From positions 1 to 64,000 of the forward strand of contig NZ_CP087997.1 in the NCBI RefSeq assembly GCF_021044565.1: a stretch of DNA of 64,000 nt, written 5' to 3'. The notes under the pieces are model-generated. The model saw only the letters and a list, made by a program, of their open reading frames with translations, did no database searches and was not told the DNA's origin. The translations under genes and the position numbers were made by a program. Numbering within the stretch: the stretch's first letter is position 1; every line of letters begins with the position of its first letter. This DNA comes from Subtercola endophyticus (GTDB lineage: Bacteria > Actinomycetota > Actinomycetes > Actinomycetales > Microbacteriaceae). Positions 50,234 to 58,888 of this stretch are shown here, one piece after another.

Positions 50234-51322
50234 ATGAAGGCGATCGAATACACCGAGACGGGCGGGCCCGAGGTTCTGCGACTCGTGGAGGTCGAGCCGA
50301 GTGATCCGGGGCACGGTGAGGTGCGGGTACGGGTCGTCGTCTCTGGCGTGAACCCCACCGACTGGAAGTCGAGGCGGGGTTCGGCTGAGGTGGCGCACTT
50401 CGAGCATCCGAAGACCCCCAACCAAGACGGCGCAGGCTTCATCGATGCGGTGGGCTCGGGCGTCACGCGGTTCTCGGTCGGCGACCGGGTGTGGCTGCGC
50501 GATACCGCTTTTCAGCGTGACACTGGCACTGCAGCGGAGTTCGTCGTGCTGCCGCAGCGGCTGGTGAACCCGCTGCCGAGGGGATTGTCTTTTGATGTCG
50601 GTGCGTCGCTCGGCATTCCTGCGCTCACTGCGCACCGGGCCCTGACCGCACACGAGGGCGGCCCGGCGCGACTTTCGCCCGGAGCGCTGGTCGGCCAGAC
50701 CGTGCTCGTCGCAGGCGGAGCCGGCGCGGTCGGGCACGCGGCGATCCAGCTGGCTGTCTGGGCCGGAGCGACCGTCATCACCACCGTCAGCAGCCCCGCG
50801 AAGGCCGATCTGGCGTGGCGAGCCGGCGCCCAGCACGTGATCGACTATCGCAGCGAAGACGTGGTGCAGGCCGTCGCCGCCATCGCACCGCACGGAGTCT
50901 CGACCATCGTCGAGGTGAATCCGCTGGCCAATCTCGGCATCGATCTCGAACTGATCGCCGTTGGCGGAACGATTGCGATCTACGTCTCGGGTGATCCCGA
51001 CGAGGTCTCGATCGCCGCGCGCGCCAGCATGACGAAGAACGTGCGCTACCAGTTCGTGCTGACCTACACGACGAGCGAGGTGCAGAAGTCGAATGCCGTC
51101 GCGGCCGTCACCGCTGCGGCAGCCGACGGTGCGCTCGGCGTCGGTGACGCGAATGGGCTGCCGATCATCCGGTACCTGCTCGACGAGACGGGCGCCGCCC
51201 ACCAGGCGGTCGAAGACGGGGCTGTGGGCAAGGTACTCATCGACGTCGGCTCGTCTGACGCGGGGCATCAGGCTCGGGATGTCGCGGCCGCCGACCTCGC
51301 GCCCGACGGTGACGCGTGGTGA
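50234..51322 (+). CDS. NADPH:quinone reductase (zeta-crystallin type)
   Basis: A 362-residue medium-chain dehydrogenase/reductase without the catalytic zinc site. MKAIEYTETGGPEVLRLVEV and VVVSGVNPTDWKSRRG are the quinone oxidoreductase signature, and the NADPH site is VLVAGGAGAVGHAAIQLAVWAGATV. It reduces quinones or enones. ATG at 50234 follows AAGGTGAGGAGACTGGT. It follows the LysR-domain gene in the same direction after 53 bases and could be cotranscribed or regulated by it. Confidence 0.92.
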   Translation: MKAIEYTETGGPEVLRLVEVEPSDPGHGEVRVRVVVSGVNPTDWKSRRGSAEVAHFEHPKTPNQDGAGFIDAVGSGVTRFSVGDRVWLRDTAFQRDTGTAAEFVVLPQRLVNPLPRGLSFDVGASLGIPALTAHRALTAHEGGPARLSPGALVGQTVLVAGGAGAVGHAAIQLAVWAGATVITTVSSPAKADLAWRAGAQHVIDYRSEDVVQAVAAIAPHGVSTIVEVNPLANLGIDLELIAVGGTIAIYVSGDPDEVSIAARASMTKNVRYQFVLTYTTSEVQKSNAVAAVTAAAADGALGVGDANGLPIIRYLLDETGAAHQAVEDGAVGKVLIDVGSSDAGHQARDVAAADLAPDGDAW

Positions 51323-51378
51323 TGCGGGCCCGCGCGGCCGGCGGGTCACGTCGGATGCGGCAGGGGGCCTCTTCGGTT

Positions 51379-51464
51379 CACGCACGCACTTCGGAGCTGG
51401 CGCGCACTTCGGAGCATGCGTGCCTGCTCGAGCGAACGCGGATGCTCCGAAGTGTGCGTGCGTG
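51379..51464. repeat. inverted repeat between the quinone reductase and GH13 genes
   Basis: CACGCACGCACTTCGGAGC (51379-51397) pairs with 51444-51464, where two extra bases bulge. A second partial left copy (GCGCACTTCGGAGC at about 51401) lies inside the loop, so two alternative hairpins can form. The GCACTTCGG core is shared with the repeat near 5.85 kb. Confidence 0.8.
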
Positions 51465-51505
51465 CCTTGCGGCGGCGGTTCCCGCGCCTGGGAGGGGCGA
51501 GCACG

Positions 51506-52945
51506 ATGGCTGAGCCCGGGTGGGTGACGCATGCGGTGTGGTGGCAGATCTATCCGCTGGGGTTCGTCGGGGCGCCCACGACCGCCGGTGACGGCGACGG
51601 TGACAGCGGGAGTGGCGAGCCCGGCGCGGGATGGCCGCTCGAACATCGCCTCGAGCGCATCGTCGCGTGGCTCGACTATGCGGTTGAGCTCGGGGCGTCG
51701 GGTATCGCCCTTGGCCCGGTGTTCGTCTCGGAGAGTCACGGCTATGACACGGTCGACTACTTCGCCATCGATGCGCGGCTCGGCGACGAGGCCGACTTCG
51801 ATCACCTGATCGCCGAGGCGCATCGGCGCGGGCTGCGCGTGCTGCTCGACGGGGTGTTCAACCACGTGGGGCGGGGGTTCGAGCGGTTCCGGCTCGCGGC
51901 GGAGGGTGACGCCGAGAGCGTGGCCTGGTTCGTGCCGCTCGGCGGCGCGGCGGTCGACGGCGCGGCGGGCGAGGGCGCGGTGAGCGAGGGCGCGGCGGTG
52001 GGCAGCGACGACCGGGGCGCGGGTGCCGCCGGGCATCCGCTGTTCGAGGTGTTCGAGGGGCACGACTCGCTCGTGAAGCTCAACCACGACGAGCCTGCGG
52101 TGGCCGACTTCGTGGTGTCGGTAATGAACCACTGGCTCGAGCGCGGGGCCGACGGGTGGCGGCTCGACGCGGCGTACGCGGTGGATCCCGCGTTCTGGGC
52201 GCGCGTGCTGCCCCGGGTTCGGGCCGAGCATCCGCAGGTCTACGTCGTGGGGGAGGTGCTGCACGGCGACTACAGCGCCATCGCCCGGGCCGCAACGCTC
52301 GACTCGGTGACGCAGTACGAGGTGTGGAAGGCCATCTGGAGCTCGCTGCACGACCGCAACTTCTTCGAGCTCGCCTATGCGCTCGGGCGGCATAACGGGT
52401 TTCTGTCGGCGTTCGTTCCGCTGACGTTCGTCGGCAACCACGACGTGACGCGGCTGGCGACGGCTGTGGATGATCGGCGGCACCTCGCGCACGCCCTCGT
52501 TGTGCTGCTGACGATCGGCGGCACGCCGTCGATCTACTACGGCGACGAGCAGGGCTTCACCGGGCTCAAGGAGCAGCGGGCCGGCGGTGACGACGCGATT
52601 CGGCCGGAGTTTCCGGCCGCGGGTCCGTCGGCGCTCGCCGCAGACGACGGATGGGCGCTTTATCACCTGCACCAGCACCTGATCGGTCTGCGGCGGCGGC
52701 ACCCGTGGCTACACGCGGCTCGCACGCAGCAGCTCGAGCTGACGAATGATTTCTTCGCCTACGAGGTCGTCGGTACCGATTCGCAGGAGCGGCTCGTGGT
52801 GCTCCTCAACGTGGGAGACCAGCCATATGCGCTGGAGGTCGCCCGGGCATCCACTCTTCTGGCCGGCGAGTGCACCGTCACCCCCACCCCGACCGGCGCC
52901 ACAATTTCCACTCCGCCGCACGGCTGGGCGGTACTGGGCGCCTGA
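51506..52945 (+). CDS. GH13 alpha-amylase-family glycosidase
   Basis: A 479-residue alpha-glucan enzyme. Region I is DGVFNHVGRG, region II GWRLDAAYA (catalytic Asp), region III VVGEVLHG (acid/base Glu) and region IV FVGNHDVTR. It has no signal peptide, so it acts in the cytoplasm on maltodextrins, trehalose-like or sucrose-like substrates; the subfamily is not clear. A Gly/Ala/Glu-rich insertion (about 150-175, GAVSEGAAVGSDDRGAG) lengthens a loop. ATG at 51506 has GGGAGGGG upstream. Confidence 0.9.
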   Translation: MAEPGWVTHAVWWQIYPLGFVGAPTTAGDGDGDSGSGEPGAGWPLEHRLERIVAWLDYAVELGASGIALGPVFVSESHGYDTVDYFAIDARLGDEADFDHLIAEAHRRGLRVLLDGVFNHVGRGFERFRLAAEGDAESVAWFVPLGGAAVDGAAGEGAVSEGAAVGSDDRGAGAAGHPLFEVFEGHDSLVKLNHDEPAVADFVVSVMNHWLERGADGWRLDAAYAVDPAFWARVLPRVRAEHPQVYVVGEVLHGDYSAIARAATLDSVTQYEVWKAIWSSLHDRNFFELAYALGRHNGFLSAFVPLTFVGNHDVTRLATAVDDRRHLAHALVVLLTIGGTPSIYYGDEQGFTGLKEQRAGGDDAIRPEFPAAGPSALAADDGWALYHLHQHLIGLRRRHPWLHAARTQQLELTNDFFAYEVVGTDSQERLVVLLNVGDQPYALEVARASTLLAGECTVTPTPTGATISTPPHGWAVLGA

Positions 52946-52956
52946 CGCAGGTGATC

Positions 52957-53011
52957 GAGCTGCGAGTTTGTGCGGGTGAGCGGCCGCGGCATCCGCACAA
53001 ACTCGTAGCTC
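52957..53011. repeat. 19-bp inverted repeat after the GH13 gene
   Basis: Arms 52957-52975 and 52993-53011 (core GAGTTTGTGCGG) match at 18 of 19 positions around a CCGCGG-containing loop. It begins 12 bases after the stop codon and looks like a 3'-end hairpin. I see no other copy in the window. Confidence 0.85.
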
Positions 53012-53038
53012 GGCGAGACCGTTCGGTAGGGTCGAAGC

Positions 53039-53662
53039 ATGTCGAACCAGCACTCCGCGCCCGCGCCCGACTTCAGCGCCGTACCGACGTTGGTCGGCAC
53101 GCGGGTGACGTTGGTTCCGCTGTCACTCGAGCACGTGCCCGACCTGCAGAGGGCCGTCGCGGAGGGCGACCTGTGGCAGACGTGGTACACGCGCATTCCG
53201 GGCCCTGCAGAGATGACGGATGCGGTGCAGCACCGCCTCGACTTGAACGCCGCTGGCGAGTGGGTGCCGTGGGCGATCATCAGCCACGACAGCGGTGAGG
53301 CCGTCGGAATGACGTCGTACCTGAACATCCGGGCTGACAATCGTAAGCTCGAGATCGGCTCGACGTGGCTCGCCAAGAGCCAGCAGCGCACCGGAATCAA
53401 CAGTGACGCCAAACTGCTGCAGCTCACCCACGCTTTCGAGACCCTCGGCTGCGTCGCCGTGGAGTTTCGTACGCACTGGCACAACCAGCAATCGCGTGCC
53501 GCCATCGCCCGGCTCGGTGCCAAGCAAGACGGCGTTCTGCGCAACAACGACATCTGGCGCGACGGCACCCTGCGCGACACCGTGGTCTTCTCGATCATCG
53601 AGTCGGAGTGGCCCACCGTGCGCCTCGGCCTCACCGAGAAAGTGGCGGGCCGCGCGCGCTGA
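53039..53662 (+). CDS. GNAT family N-acetyltransferase (RimJ/RimL-like)
   Basis: A 207-residue acetyltransferase. TLVGTRVTLVPLSLEHVPDLQ opens the fold, YLNIRADNRKLEIGSTWLAKSQQRTGINSDAKLLQLTHAFETLG spans the acetyl-CoA pyrophosphate loop and the following helix, and EFRTHWHNQQSRAAIARLGAKQDGVLRNN is the RimJ/RimL C-terminal signature. It probably acetylates an amino group of a protein or small molecule. ATG at 53039. Confidence 0.92.
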   Translation: MSNQHSAPAPDFSAVPTLVGTRVTLVPLSLEHVPDLQRAVAEGDLWQTWYTRIPGPAEMTDAVQHRLDLNAAGEWVPWAIISHDSGEAVGMTSYLNIRADNRKLEIGSTWLAKSQQRTGINSDAKLLQLTHAFETLGCVAVEFRTHWHNQQSRAAIARLGAKQDGVLRNNDIWRDGTLRDTVVFSIIESEWPTVRLGLTEKVAGRAR

Positions 53663-53720
53663 CGTCGCGCCTCCGGCGCAAGCCGCGCTGACGCCTTTCT
53701 ACCGCAGCCAAGGTGAGCCC

Positions 53721-53778
53721 GCGGTAGTTTGGCGCAAACGCTTCGGTTCGAACCACCGCGGCTGCGCCGAACTACCGC
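53721..53778. repeat. solitary GCGGTAGTT hairpin (family C)
   Basis: Arms 53721-53736 and 53763-53778 match at 15 of 16 positions (right arm TGCGCCGAACTACCGC). It lies between convergent genes. The same arm is amplified many times at 18272-18600. Further half-copies (CAAACCACCGCG) follow at about 53785. Confidence 0.85.
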
Positions 53779-53813
53779 GAAACAGCCAAACCACCGCGTA
53801 AGCGCGGAGCGGC

Positions 53814-55352
53814 TCAGCGAGCCGCGAGGGCGACGGATGCCCGGGCGACAGCCGACGCGACGGCACCCTCGTCGACGCGGGTGAGGTGCCCGTCGCGAAC
53901 GACCTCGGCGCCGTTGACGAGCAGTAGGGCGAGCGGAGGCTGCGCGCCCAGGGTGAGCGCAGCGACCGGGTCGAGAATGCCGGCGTGCTCGACGCCGTCG
54001 ATCTTCCAGAGCGCCAGATCGGCGAGTTTGCCGACCTCGAGCGAGCCGATCTCGGCGGCGCGACCCAGCGTGGCGGCCCCGCCCATGGTCGCCATGCGCA
54101 GGGCGGCCCGCCCGGGCATCCGGTCGGCACCCGAACCCAGCCGATTCATGAGCACTGCCATGCGGATCTCGGTGCCCAGCTGACCGGATTCGTTCGACGC
54201 GGCGCCGTCGACTCCGAGCCCCACGGTGATTCCGGCGTCGAGCATGGCAGGCACGCGCGCGATGCCCGCCGCGAGACGGGCGTTCGACGACGGGCAGTGC
54301 GCGACTGCCGTGCCGGTCGCGGCGAAGCGGGCGATGGCGTGGTCGTCGAGGTGTACGCAGTGCGCCATCCACACGTCGTCGCCGAGCCAGCCGAGGTCTT
54401 CGAGGTATTGCGTGGGAGTCTTGCCGAACTTCGCCAGGCAGAACGCGTCTTCTTCGACCGTCTCGGAGCCGTGCGTGTGCAGCCGCACGCCCCGCGACCG
54501 CCCGAGCGCGGCCGACTCGCGCAGCAGGTCGGCCGTCACCGAGAACGGCGAACACGGGGCGAGCGCGATCTGCGCCATCGCGCCGCGCGAAGGGTCGTGG
54601 TAGCGGTCGATCGCCTCGACACTCGCCGCCAGAATCGCATCGATCGACTCCACCGCGAAGTCGGGTGGCAGGCCGCCGTCGCTCTGACCGAGATCCATCG
54701 AGCCGCGGGTGGCGTGGATGCGCACGCCCAACTGCGCCGCAGCCCGCACGATTCCGCCGAGAATGTCGCCGGATCCCGCGGGAAACACGTAGTGGTGATC
54801 ACCGACGGTCGTGCATCCCGATTTCGCCGCCACAGCCATCGCTCCGAGCGCGCCCTGTTCCACGAGGTCGGCGTCGATGCGCGACCACAGCGGATACAGC
54901 GCCGTCAGCCAGTCGAACAGTATGGCGTCTTGGGCATACCCGCGGGTGAGCCACTGGTAGAGGTGGTGGTGGGTGTTGATGAGCCCCGGCGTGAGAAGGT
55001 GGCCGCGGCCGTCGACGAGGGTGACGGATGCCCGGGGCCGGCCCTGCGGCACGGCGTCGCCCGCGCTGGCGCCCCCGCTAGCGTCCCAGCCGGCGCCGCC
55101 ACTGGCGCCCCCGCTCGTGTCCCTGGCGGCGCCGCCACTGGCGCTGACCGCAGCGTGACCGTCGCCACCCGCCACGTCGCTGGATTCACCCTCGAGCGCC
55201 CACCGCGGCGCCGCGCCGGCCCCCACGGCCACGATCGTGTCACCGTCGACCACCACGTGCCCCTCGGCGTGCTCGCTGCCGCCGCCGTCGACGGTCACGA
55301 CGTACGCGCCCTGGATGATCGTTCGGGCGACGGGCAGCGTTTGCGGGCTCAT
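53814..55352 (-). CDS. 8-oxoguanine deaminase-like amidohydrolase
   Basis: A 512-residue metal-dependent amidohydrolase. TPGLINTHHHLYQWLTRG carries the first metal His pair, the THGSETVEE, MAHCVHL and GLGVDGAASNE segments supply the remaining metal and catalytic residues. YQWLTRGYAQDAILFDWLTALYPLW resembles 8-oxoguanine deaminases, which turn 8-oxoguanine into urate. Between the N-terminal beta domain and the barrel an insertion of about 50 residues (SGGASGGAGWDASGGAS...) interrupts an otherwise normal protein. Other guanine/pterin deaminase activities are possible. Confidence 0.88.
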   Translation of the reverse strand: MSPQTLPVARTIIQGAYVVTVDGGGSEHAEGHVVVDGDTIVAVGAGAAPRWALEGESSDVAGGDGHAAVSASGGAARDTSGGASGGAGWDASGGASAGDAVPQGRPRASVTLVDGRGHLLTPGLINTHHHLYQWLTRGYAQDAILFDWLTALYPLWSRIDADLVEQGALGAMAVAAKSGCTTVGDHHYVFPAGSGDILGGIVRAAAQLGVRIHATRGSMDLGQSDGGLPPDFAVESIDAILAASVEAIDRYHDPSRGAMAQIALAPCSPFSVTADLLRESAALGRSRGVRLHTHGSETVEEDAFCLAKFGKTPTQYLEDLGWLGDDVWMAHCVHLDDHAIARFAATGTAVAHCPSSNARLAAGIARVPAMLDAGITVGLGVDGAASNESGQLGTEIRMAVLMNRLGSGADRMPGRAALRMATMGGAATLGRAAEIGSLEVGKLADLALWKIDGVEHAGILDPVAALTLGAQPPLALLLVNGAEVVRDGHLTRVDEGAVASAVARASVALAAR

Positions 55353-55421
55353 GAACCCACGTTAGCGGCACGCGCGCGGGCCGAACGCGCCCTGCCTCGC
55401 CCCCTCGTGGTGTCGCGTGAA

Positions 55422-55480
55422 AAACGTAGGAGATTCCCTACCCGTAGGGCCCTATACGCCCTACGGTGTCGAAATCTCCG
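55422..55480 (-). terminator. intrinsic terminator of the SnoaL/DUF4440-like gene
   Basis: On the minus strand a hairpin with an outer GGAGATT/AATCTCC and an inner CCGTAGGGC/GCCCTACGG is followed by TACGTTTTT. The stem begins inside the last codons and covers the stop codon (55463-55461) of the gene, which is unusual but workable. Confidence 0.8.
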
Positions 55481-56006
55481 CTGTTTGTGCGGACGGCCGC
55501 GGGGTGCCCTGGTGGAAAACGATGCGCGCGGTCGACCCGGCAGGCACGACCCAGATGGATGACCGCCGAGACCACCGGCCGTCGAAGTACAGCAGATACG
55601 TGAGCAGTATCGTCTCGGGCCCGAGCATTGTGGTGCGAATCTCCGACATCTCGCGGTCGAGCGAACCCGGCGACGCGTCAGTCGGCGGCGCGGCGCCGTC
55701 GCCGTCGCCGACCAGCGCCGCGGCGCCCGCGGTTTCCTCGCCCGCTGCCGCTGCCGCTGCCGACGCCGCCCCCTCGGCCACCAGCGCCGCGATCATCTCG
55801 GCGCGAGTCCAGAGCCGCCCCGACTGCCCGATCTCGATGAACTGCCGGTCGAGCAGCCGTTCGAGGGCGGCGCGATCGCCGCGCACCTCGGGGCTCAGCA
55901 GCGCGCGCTCGGCCTCGACGACGATCGTCTGCAGCCGACCATCGAGTTCCGCAGGCAGAGGCGCTCCTTCGTCGGGCGGCAGCCGGGCATCCATCGCGAA
56001 GCGCAC
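55461..56006 (-). CDS. DUF4440/SnoaL-like (NTF2 fold) protein
   Basis: A 181-residue protein with an NTF2-like core: ERALLSPEVRGDRAALERLLDRQFIEIGQSGRLWTRAEMIAAL at the start and MLGPETILLTYLLYFDGRWSRRSSIWV after it. An insertion of about 40 residues rich in Ala, Gly and Asp (AAAAAAGEETAGAAALVGDGDGAAP) splits the domain. GTG at 56006 or ATG at 55994 could be the start. The family has many small enzymes and binding proteins; function is unknown. It follows ybaK by 3 bases and is cotranscribed with it. Confidence 0.78.
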   Translation of the reverse strand: MRFAMDARLPPDEGAPLPAELDGRLQTIVVEAERALLSPEVRGDRAALERLLDRQFIEIGQSGRLWTRAEMIAALVAEGAASAAAAAAGEETAGAAALVGDGDGAAPPTDASPGSLDREMSEIRTTMLGPETILLTYLLYFDGRWSRRSSIWVVPAGSTARIVFHQGTPRPSAQTAEISTP

Positions 56007-56009
56007 CCC

Positions 56010-56507
56010 TCAGGCGCGCCGGATGGTCGTTACCGTGGCGCCCGTCACGTTCACCAGATCTGAGGGAGCCACGTCGATGTCGAACCCGCGCCGACCGCCC
56101 GAAACGTAGATGGTCGCGAAGTCGAGCGCACGATCATCGAGCAGCGTCGGCAGCGGCGTCTTCTGCCCGAACGGACTGATACCGCCCACCACATACCCGC
56201 TCTTGCGTTCGGCGACCGACTTGTCGGCCATCACCGCCCGCTTCGCCCCGTGTGCCGACGCGACGGCCTTCACGTCGAGCATCGACGCGACGGCGACGAT
56301 CGCCACCACGAGGCCGGAATCCGTCTCCACCATCAGCGTCTTGAAAACGCGCTCGGGCTCAATGCCGAGCGCCCGGGCCGCCTCGTCGCCGAAGTCGGTC
56401 GAGGATTCGTCGTGGTGATAGGCGTGCGGAGTGAAGGCGATCCCGGCACGTACCAGGGCAACCGTCGCCGCCGTGGTGGGGCCGGCCGTCTTCGATGCCT
56501 TCGCCAT
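56010..56507 (-). CDS. ybaK: Cys-tRNA(Pro) deacylase, YbaK/EbsC type
   Basis: A 165-residue editing enzyme that hydrolyses Cys mischarged on tRNA-Pro. ALGIEPERVFKTLMVETDSGLVVAIV carries the conserved Lys, and SGYVVGGISPFGQKTPLPTLLDDRAL is the YbaK/EbsC signature. The length is normal. ATG at 56507 leads a leftward pair with the DUF4440-like gene. No proline tRNA synthetase gene lies in the window. Confidence 0.93.
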   Translation of the reverse strand: MAKASKTAGPTTAATVALVRAGIAFTPHAYHHDESSTDFGDEAARALGIEPERVFKTLMVETDSGLVVAIVAVASMLDVKAVASAHGAKRAVMADKSVAERKSGYVVGGISPFGQKTPLPTLLDDRALDFATIYVSGGRRGFDIDVAPSDLVNVTGATVTTIRRA

Positions 56508-56560
56508 GGTCTCGTGCAGTCTGTGGCTTGTGGTCTGTCGTCAGTTGTCGGGGTCAGGCG

Positions 56561-57274
56561 TCAGGCGTCGGTCGCCGAGGCGGGCGTGGCGCGCCCGAAG
56601 AGGTGCTCGCTCAAGAACTCGGCCACGTCGGTGATCTCTTCTTGCGACACCCCGTGATGGATGCCCGGGTACAACTTCGCCGTCAGATCCGAGTGTGAGG
56701 GCAGCCAATCTTGTGTGCGTTCGACAGCGTCGTTCGTGATGATCGGGTCTGCGACATCCCGACCCCAGAACACCGGACGCCGCAACTCGGCCATCGCCCG
56801 ATCGCCGTGCACCTGCCCTGACGCGACGAACCCCGAGAGGTTGACGGCGGTGGCGAAGCGTTCGGGGGCGGTGCGAAGCAGGTGCACCGCCATGGCGCCG
56901 CCCTGCGAGAAGCCCAGACCGCTGACGCTCGGGGGAGTGCCGTAGGTCTGCTCCACCCGGTCGAGCCAGTCGATGACCGATGCGGCCGCGTCATCGAGCC
57001 CGGAGACGCGCGGGTTGCCGGGCTCGGTGATGGTGAACCAAGAGAACCCGTTCTCGATGGGGTGCGGTGCCAGAAGGGGCGCGCGAAGCGACGCGGCGAC
57101 CGTGCCTTCAGGAAGCAAGGGTGCGAGCGAGATGAGGTCGTTCTCGTGCGAGCCGTAGCCGTGCATGATGATGATCAGCGGGCTCACGGGCAGACGCGCG
57201 GCGAGCTCTTCGGTGGGAACCGACCAGACCACGGCGGCGTCGTTGATGGCTGCACGGCGAGGCGTATCTGTCAC
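56561..57274 (-). CDS. phospholipase/carboxylesterase family hydrolase
   Basis: A 237-residue alpha/beta hydrolase of the phospholipase/carboxylesterase family. MHGYGSHENDLISLAPLLPEG is the N-terminal signature, GLGFSQGGAMAVHLLRTAP the nucleophile elbow, and the triad is completed by Asp in RDVADPII and His in PGIHHGVSQEE. It should hydrolyse short acyl esters or lysophospholipids in the cytoplasm. ATG at 57274. The flanking genes do not reveal a pathway. Confidence 0.9.
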   Translation of the reverse strand: MTDTPRRAAINDAAVVWSVPTEELAARLPVSPLIIIMHGYGSHENDLISLAPLLPEGTVAASLRAPLLAPHPIENGFSWFTITEPGNPRVSGLDDAAASVIDWLDRVEQTYGTPPSVSGLGFSQGGAMAVHLLRTAPERFATAVNLSGFVASGQVHGDRAMAELRRPVFWGRDVADPIITNDAVERTQDWLPSHSDLTAKLYPGIHHGVSQEEITDVAEFLSEHLFGRATPASATDA

Positions 57275-57354
57275 GCAGCGAGTCTATCGGTGGGGGCGTG
57301 TGACGCTAACGCGCGGCCGCACATTCGCATCACGGCGGCCGGGCATCCGCTCGC

Positions 57355-57636
57355 TTACTCCCCGCGGTTGCGACTCAACTCGTAGATGCGCACCAGCTCG
57401 TCGATCGCGTGTTCGCGCTGCTCGCCGCCGGCTTCGAACATCTCGGTGACGTGCGTTTTGAGGTGGTTCTCGACCATCAGTTTGTTGAGCGACCCGAGCG
57501 ACTTCTGAATGGCAAGGCTCTGCGTGATGATGTCGATGCAGTAGTCCTCGTTCTCGATGGCCTTCTCGAGCCCGCGCAGTTGGCCTTCGAGAATGCGTGT
57601 GCGGTGCAGGGCGCGCTTCTTGATGTCGTCGATCAC
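57355..57636 (-). CDS. CsoR/RcnR/FrmR-family metal- or formaldehyde-responsive repressor
   Basis: A 93-residue four-helix repressor of the DUF156 family. RILEGQLRGLEKAIENEDYCIDIITQ carries the first ligand Cys, and the next helix reads LNKLMVENHLKTHVTEMFEAG. Copper-sensing CsoR has Cys-His-Cys at these sites; here the pattern is Cys-His-His, nearer to RcnR/FrmR-like sensors. No metal transporter lies beside it, so its target is unknown. GTG at 57636 is the start. A perfect 14-base inverted repeat lies 7 bases upstream and could be its operator. Confidence 0.9.
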   Translation of the reverse strand: MIDDIKKRALHRTRILEGQLRGLEKAIENEDYCIDIITQSLAIQKSLGSLNKLMVENHLKTHVTEMFEAGGEQREHAIDELVRIYELSRNRGE

Positions 57637-57642
57637 AGGTCA

Positions 57643-57680
57643 AGAATACGGCCGGGCACGTCACCACCCGGCCGTATTCT
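57643..57680. promoter_or_regulatory. 14-bp perfect inverted repeat, possible operator and terminator
   Basis: AGAATACGGCCGGG (57643-57656) and CCCGGCCGTATTCT (57667-57680) are perfect reverse complements with a 10-base loop. The repeat lies between the stop of the secreted-protein gene and the start of the csoR-like gene. CsoR-family sites have G/C-rich centres with A/T ends, which fits; it could also end the upstream transcript, though no T run follows. Confidence 0.7.
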
Positions 57681-57689
57681 CGAGCGCTT

Positions 57690-58748
57690 CTACGGGGTGT
57701 TGGGCACAACGTAGCTGACGCGCGAGACCTGCATGACCTCGTATGCGTCGATCAGCTTCGCCGTGCCGGGGAAGGAGGTCATGACGTTCAGCTGCGCAGG
57801 AGCGCCGGCACCGGTTCTGGCCTGCACGACGAACGTGAACGTCTTCGTCGCACCTGGGGCGAGAGACGGCACGCTGCAGTGTTCATCGAGGTTCGTGGCA
57901 AACGGGCAGCTGCCGTCAGACGGCATCGCTGCTACCGAGACCATCGAATACCCGGAGAGGTCAAGGTCCAGATCGGTCGGGAGGTCGACAGAGTTGGTAT
58001 TCGTTGCGTCGACTCGCAGAAAATACTTTCCGCTCGAATAGGGAACGGGCGTCAGCGACCCTGTTGTCACGACTTCATTAGTCGTCGGGGTGGGGGAGGG
58101 AGTGCCGGGAAGCGCCATCGGACCGGCGGGGACAAGCTCGCTGGCCTTACTGGTTTGTGGCACGGCCTCGACGTTCCATCCCCCTGAACACGTGCCAGTC
58201 GAGATCAGACGCACGCCTGGGCCGCCACTCATGCCTCCAATCAACAACGTGCTGTCATTAAAGACGATCTTGTACACGATGCCGGACCTGTTCAGGATCA
58301 CTTGTCTGGAGCCCACAAATGCACCATTGCGGTAAAACTCGGTGACTTGCATTGGCATACGGTATGAACCGCGAAACCAGTCGCTTTCGTAATATGAATA
58401 CGAGGTTATGAGTCCGTGGTCGTAGAAGTCATCGGGAATGACCGGTGGGATTGCGCCCGCTGGACAATATCCGTCCGGCACGGTCTGCCCCGATCCTGGG
58501 GTCGTTACCGGGTGATACCCAATGCCTGATCCCATTCCTCCGCCGCCGATGCCTTGGCACGTGACACCGTCTCGCCCAGTTCCGATGTATGCGTACAGCC
58601 CCGGCCCGCCGTACGTGCAGTCGATCGCGAGCGCCGAGGCGCTCGTCGCCGGCAGCACGATGAGTGCTCCGATCGTGGCGACGAGGGCGAGAACGGCGGC
58701 GAGTCTGCCCTTACGTCGCCCTCGCCTCTCTGTGATCATTTCGGTCAT
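57690..58748 (-). CDS. secreted hypothetical protein of lower GC
   Basis: I do not recognise the family. The 352-residue product has a signal peptide (RRGRRKGRLAAVLALVATIGALIVLPATSASA) and a Gly-rich N-terminal part (GGGGMGSGIGYHPV). Three to four Cys residues suggest extracellular disulphides, and a Thr/Pro linker (GTPSPTPTTNEVV) joins two beta-rich halves. The C-terminal half resembles Ig-like or CARDB-like domains. ATG at 58748 has GGAG upstream; the frame is open to 58910. GC content in the middle (about 58180-58500) is visibly below the neighbours, which suggests transfer. It may bind surfaces or polymers. Confidence 0.7.
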   Translation of the reverse strand: MTEMITERRGRRKGRLAAVLALVATIGALIVLPATSASALAIDCTYGGPGLYAYIGTGRDGVTCQGIGGGGMGSGIGYHPVTTPGSGQTVPDGYCPAGAIPPVIPDDFYDHGLITSYSYYESDWFRGSYRMPMQVTEFYRNGAFVGSRQVILNRSGIVYKIVFNDSTLLIGGMSGGPGVRLISTGTCSGGWNVEAVPQTSKASELVPAGPMALPGTPSPTPTTNEVVTTGSLTPVPYSSGKYFLRVDATNTNSVDLPTDLDLDLSGYSMVSVAAMPSDGSCPFATNLDEHCSVPSLAPGATKTFTFVVQARTGAGAPAQLNVMTSFPGTAKLIDAYEVMQVSRVSYVVPNTP

Positions 58749-58888
58749 TGTGATCTCCAATCGGTTGAGAGCGATGTCGCCAAGGCTCAAACGAAGCGTT
58801 CTTACACTTCGTAGAGACTCGAGAACGCGCTCTTCATTACGCGAGATCTGCAACACCGGTCGGCGCAGAGGCGGAGATCTGAGTTGCG

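Noticed and set aside
49970..52702. 910-codon minus-strand open frame across three genes
   Set aside because: It crosses the LysR-domain, quinone reductase and GH13 genes, all with catalytic motifs on the plus strand.
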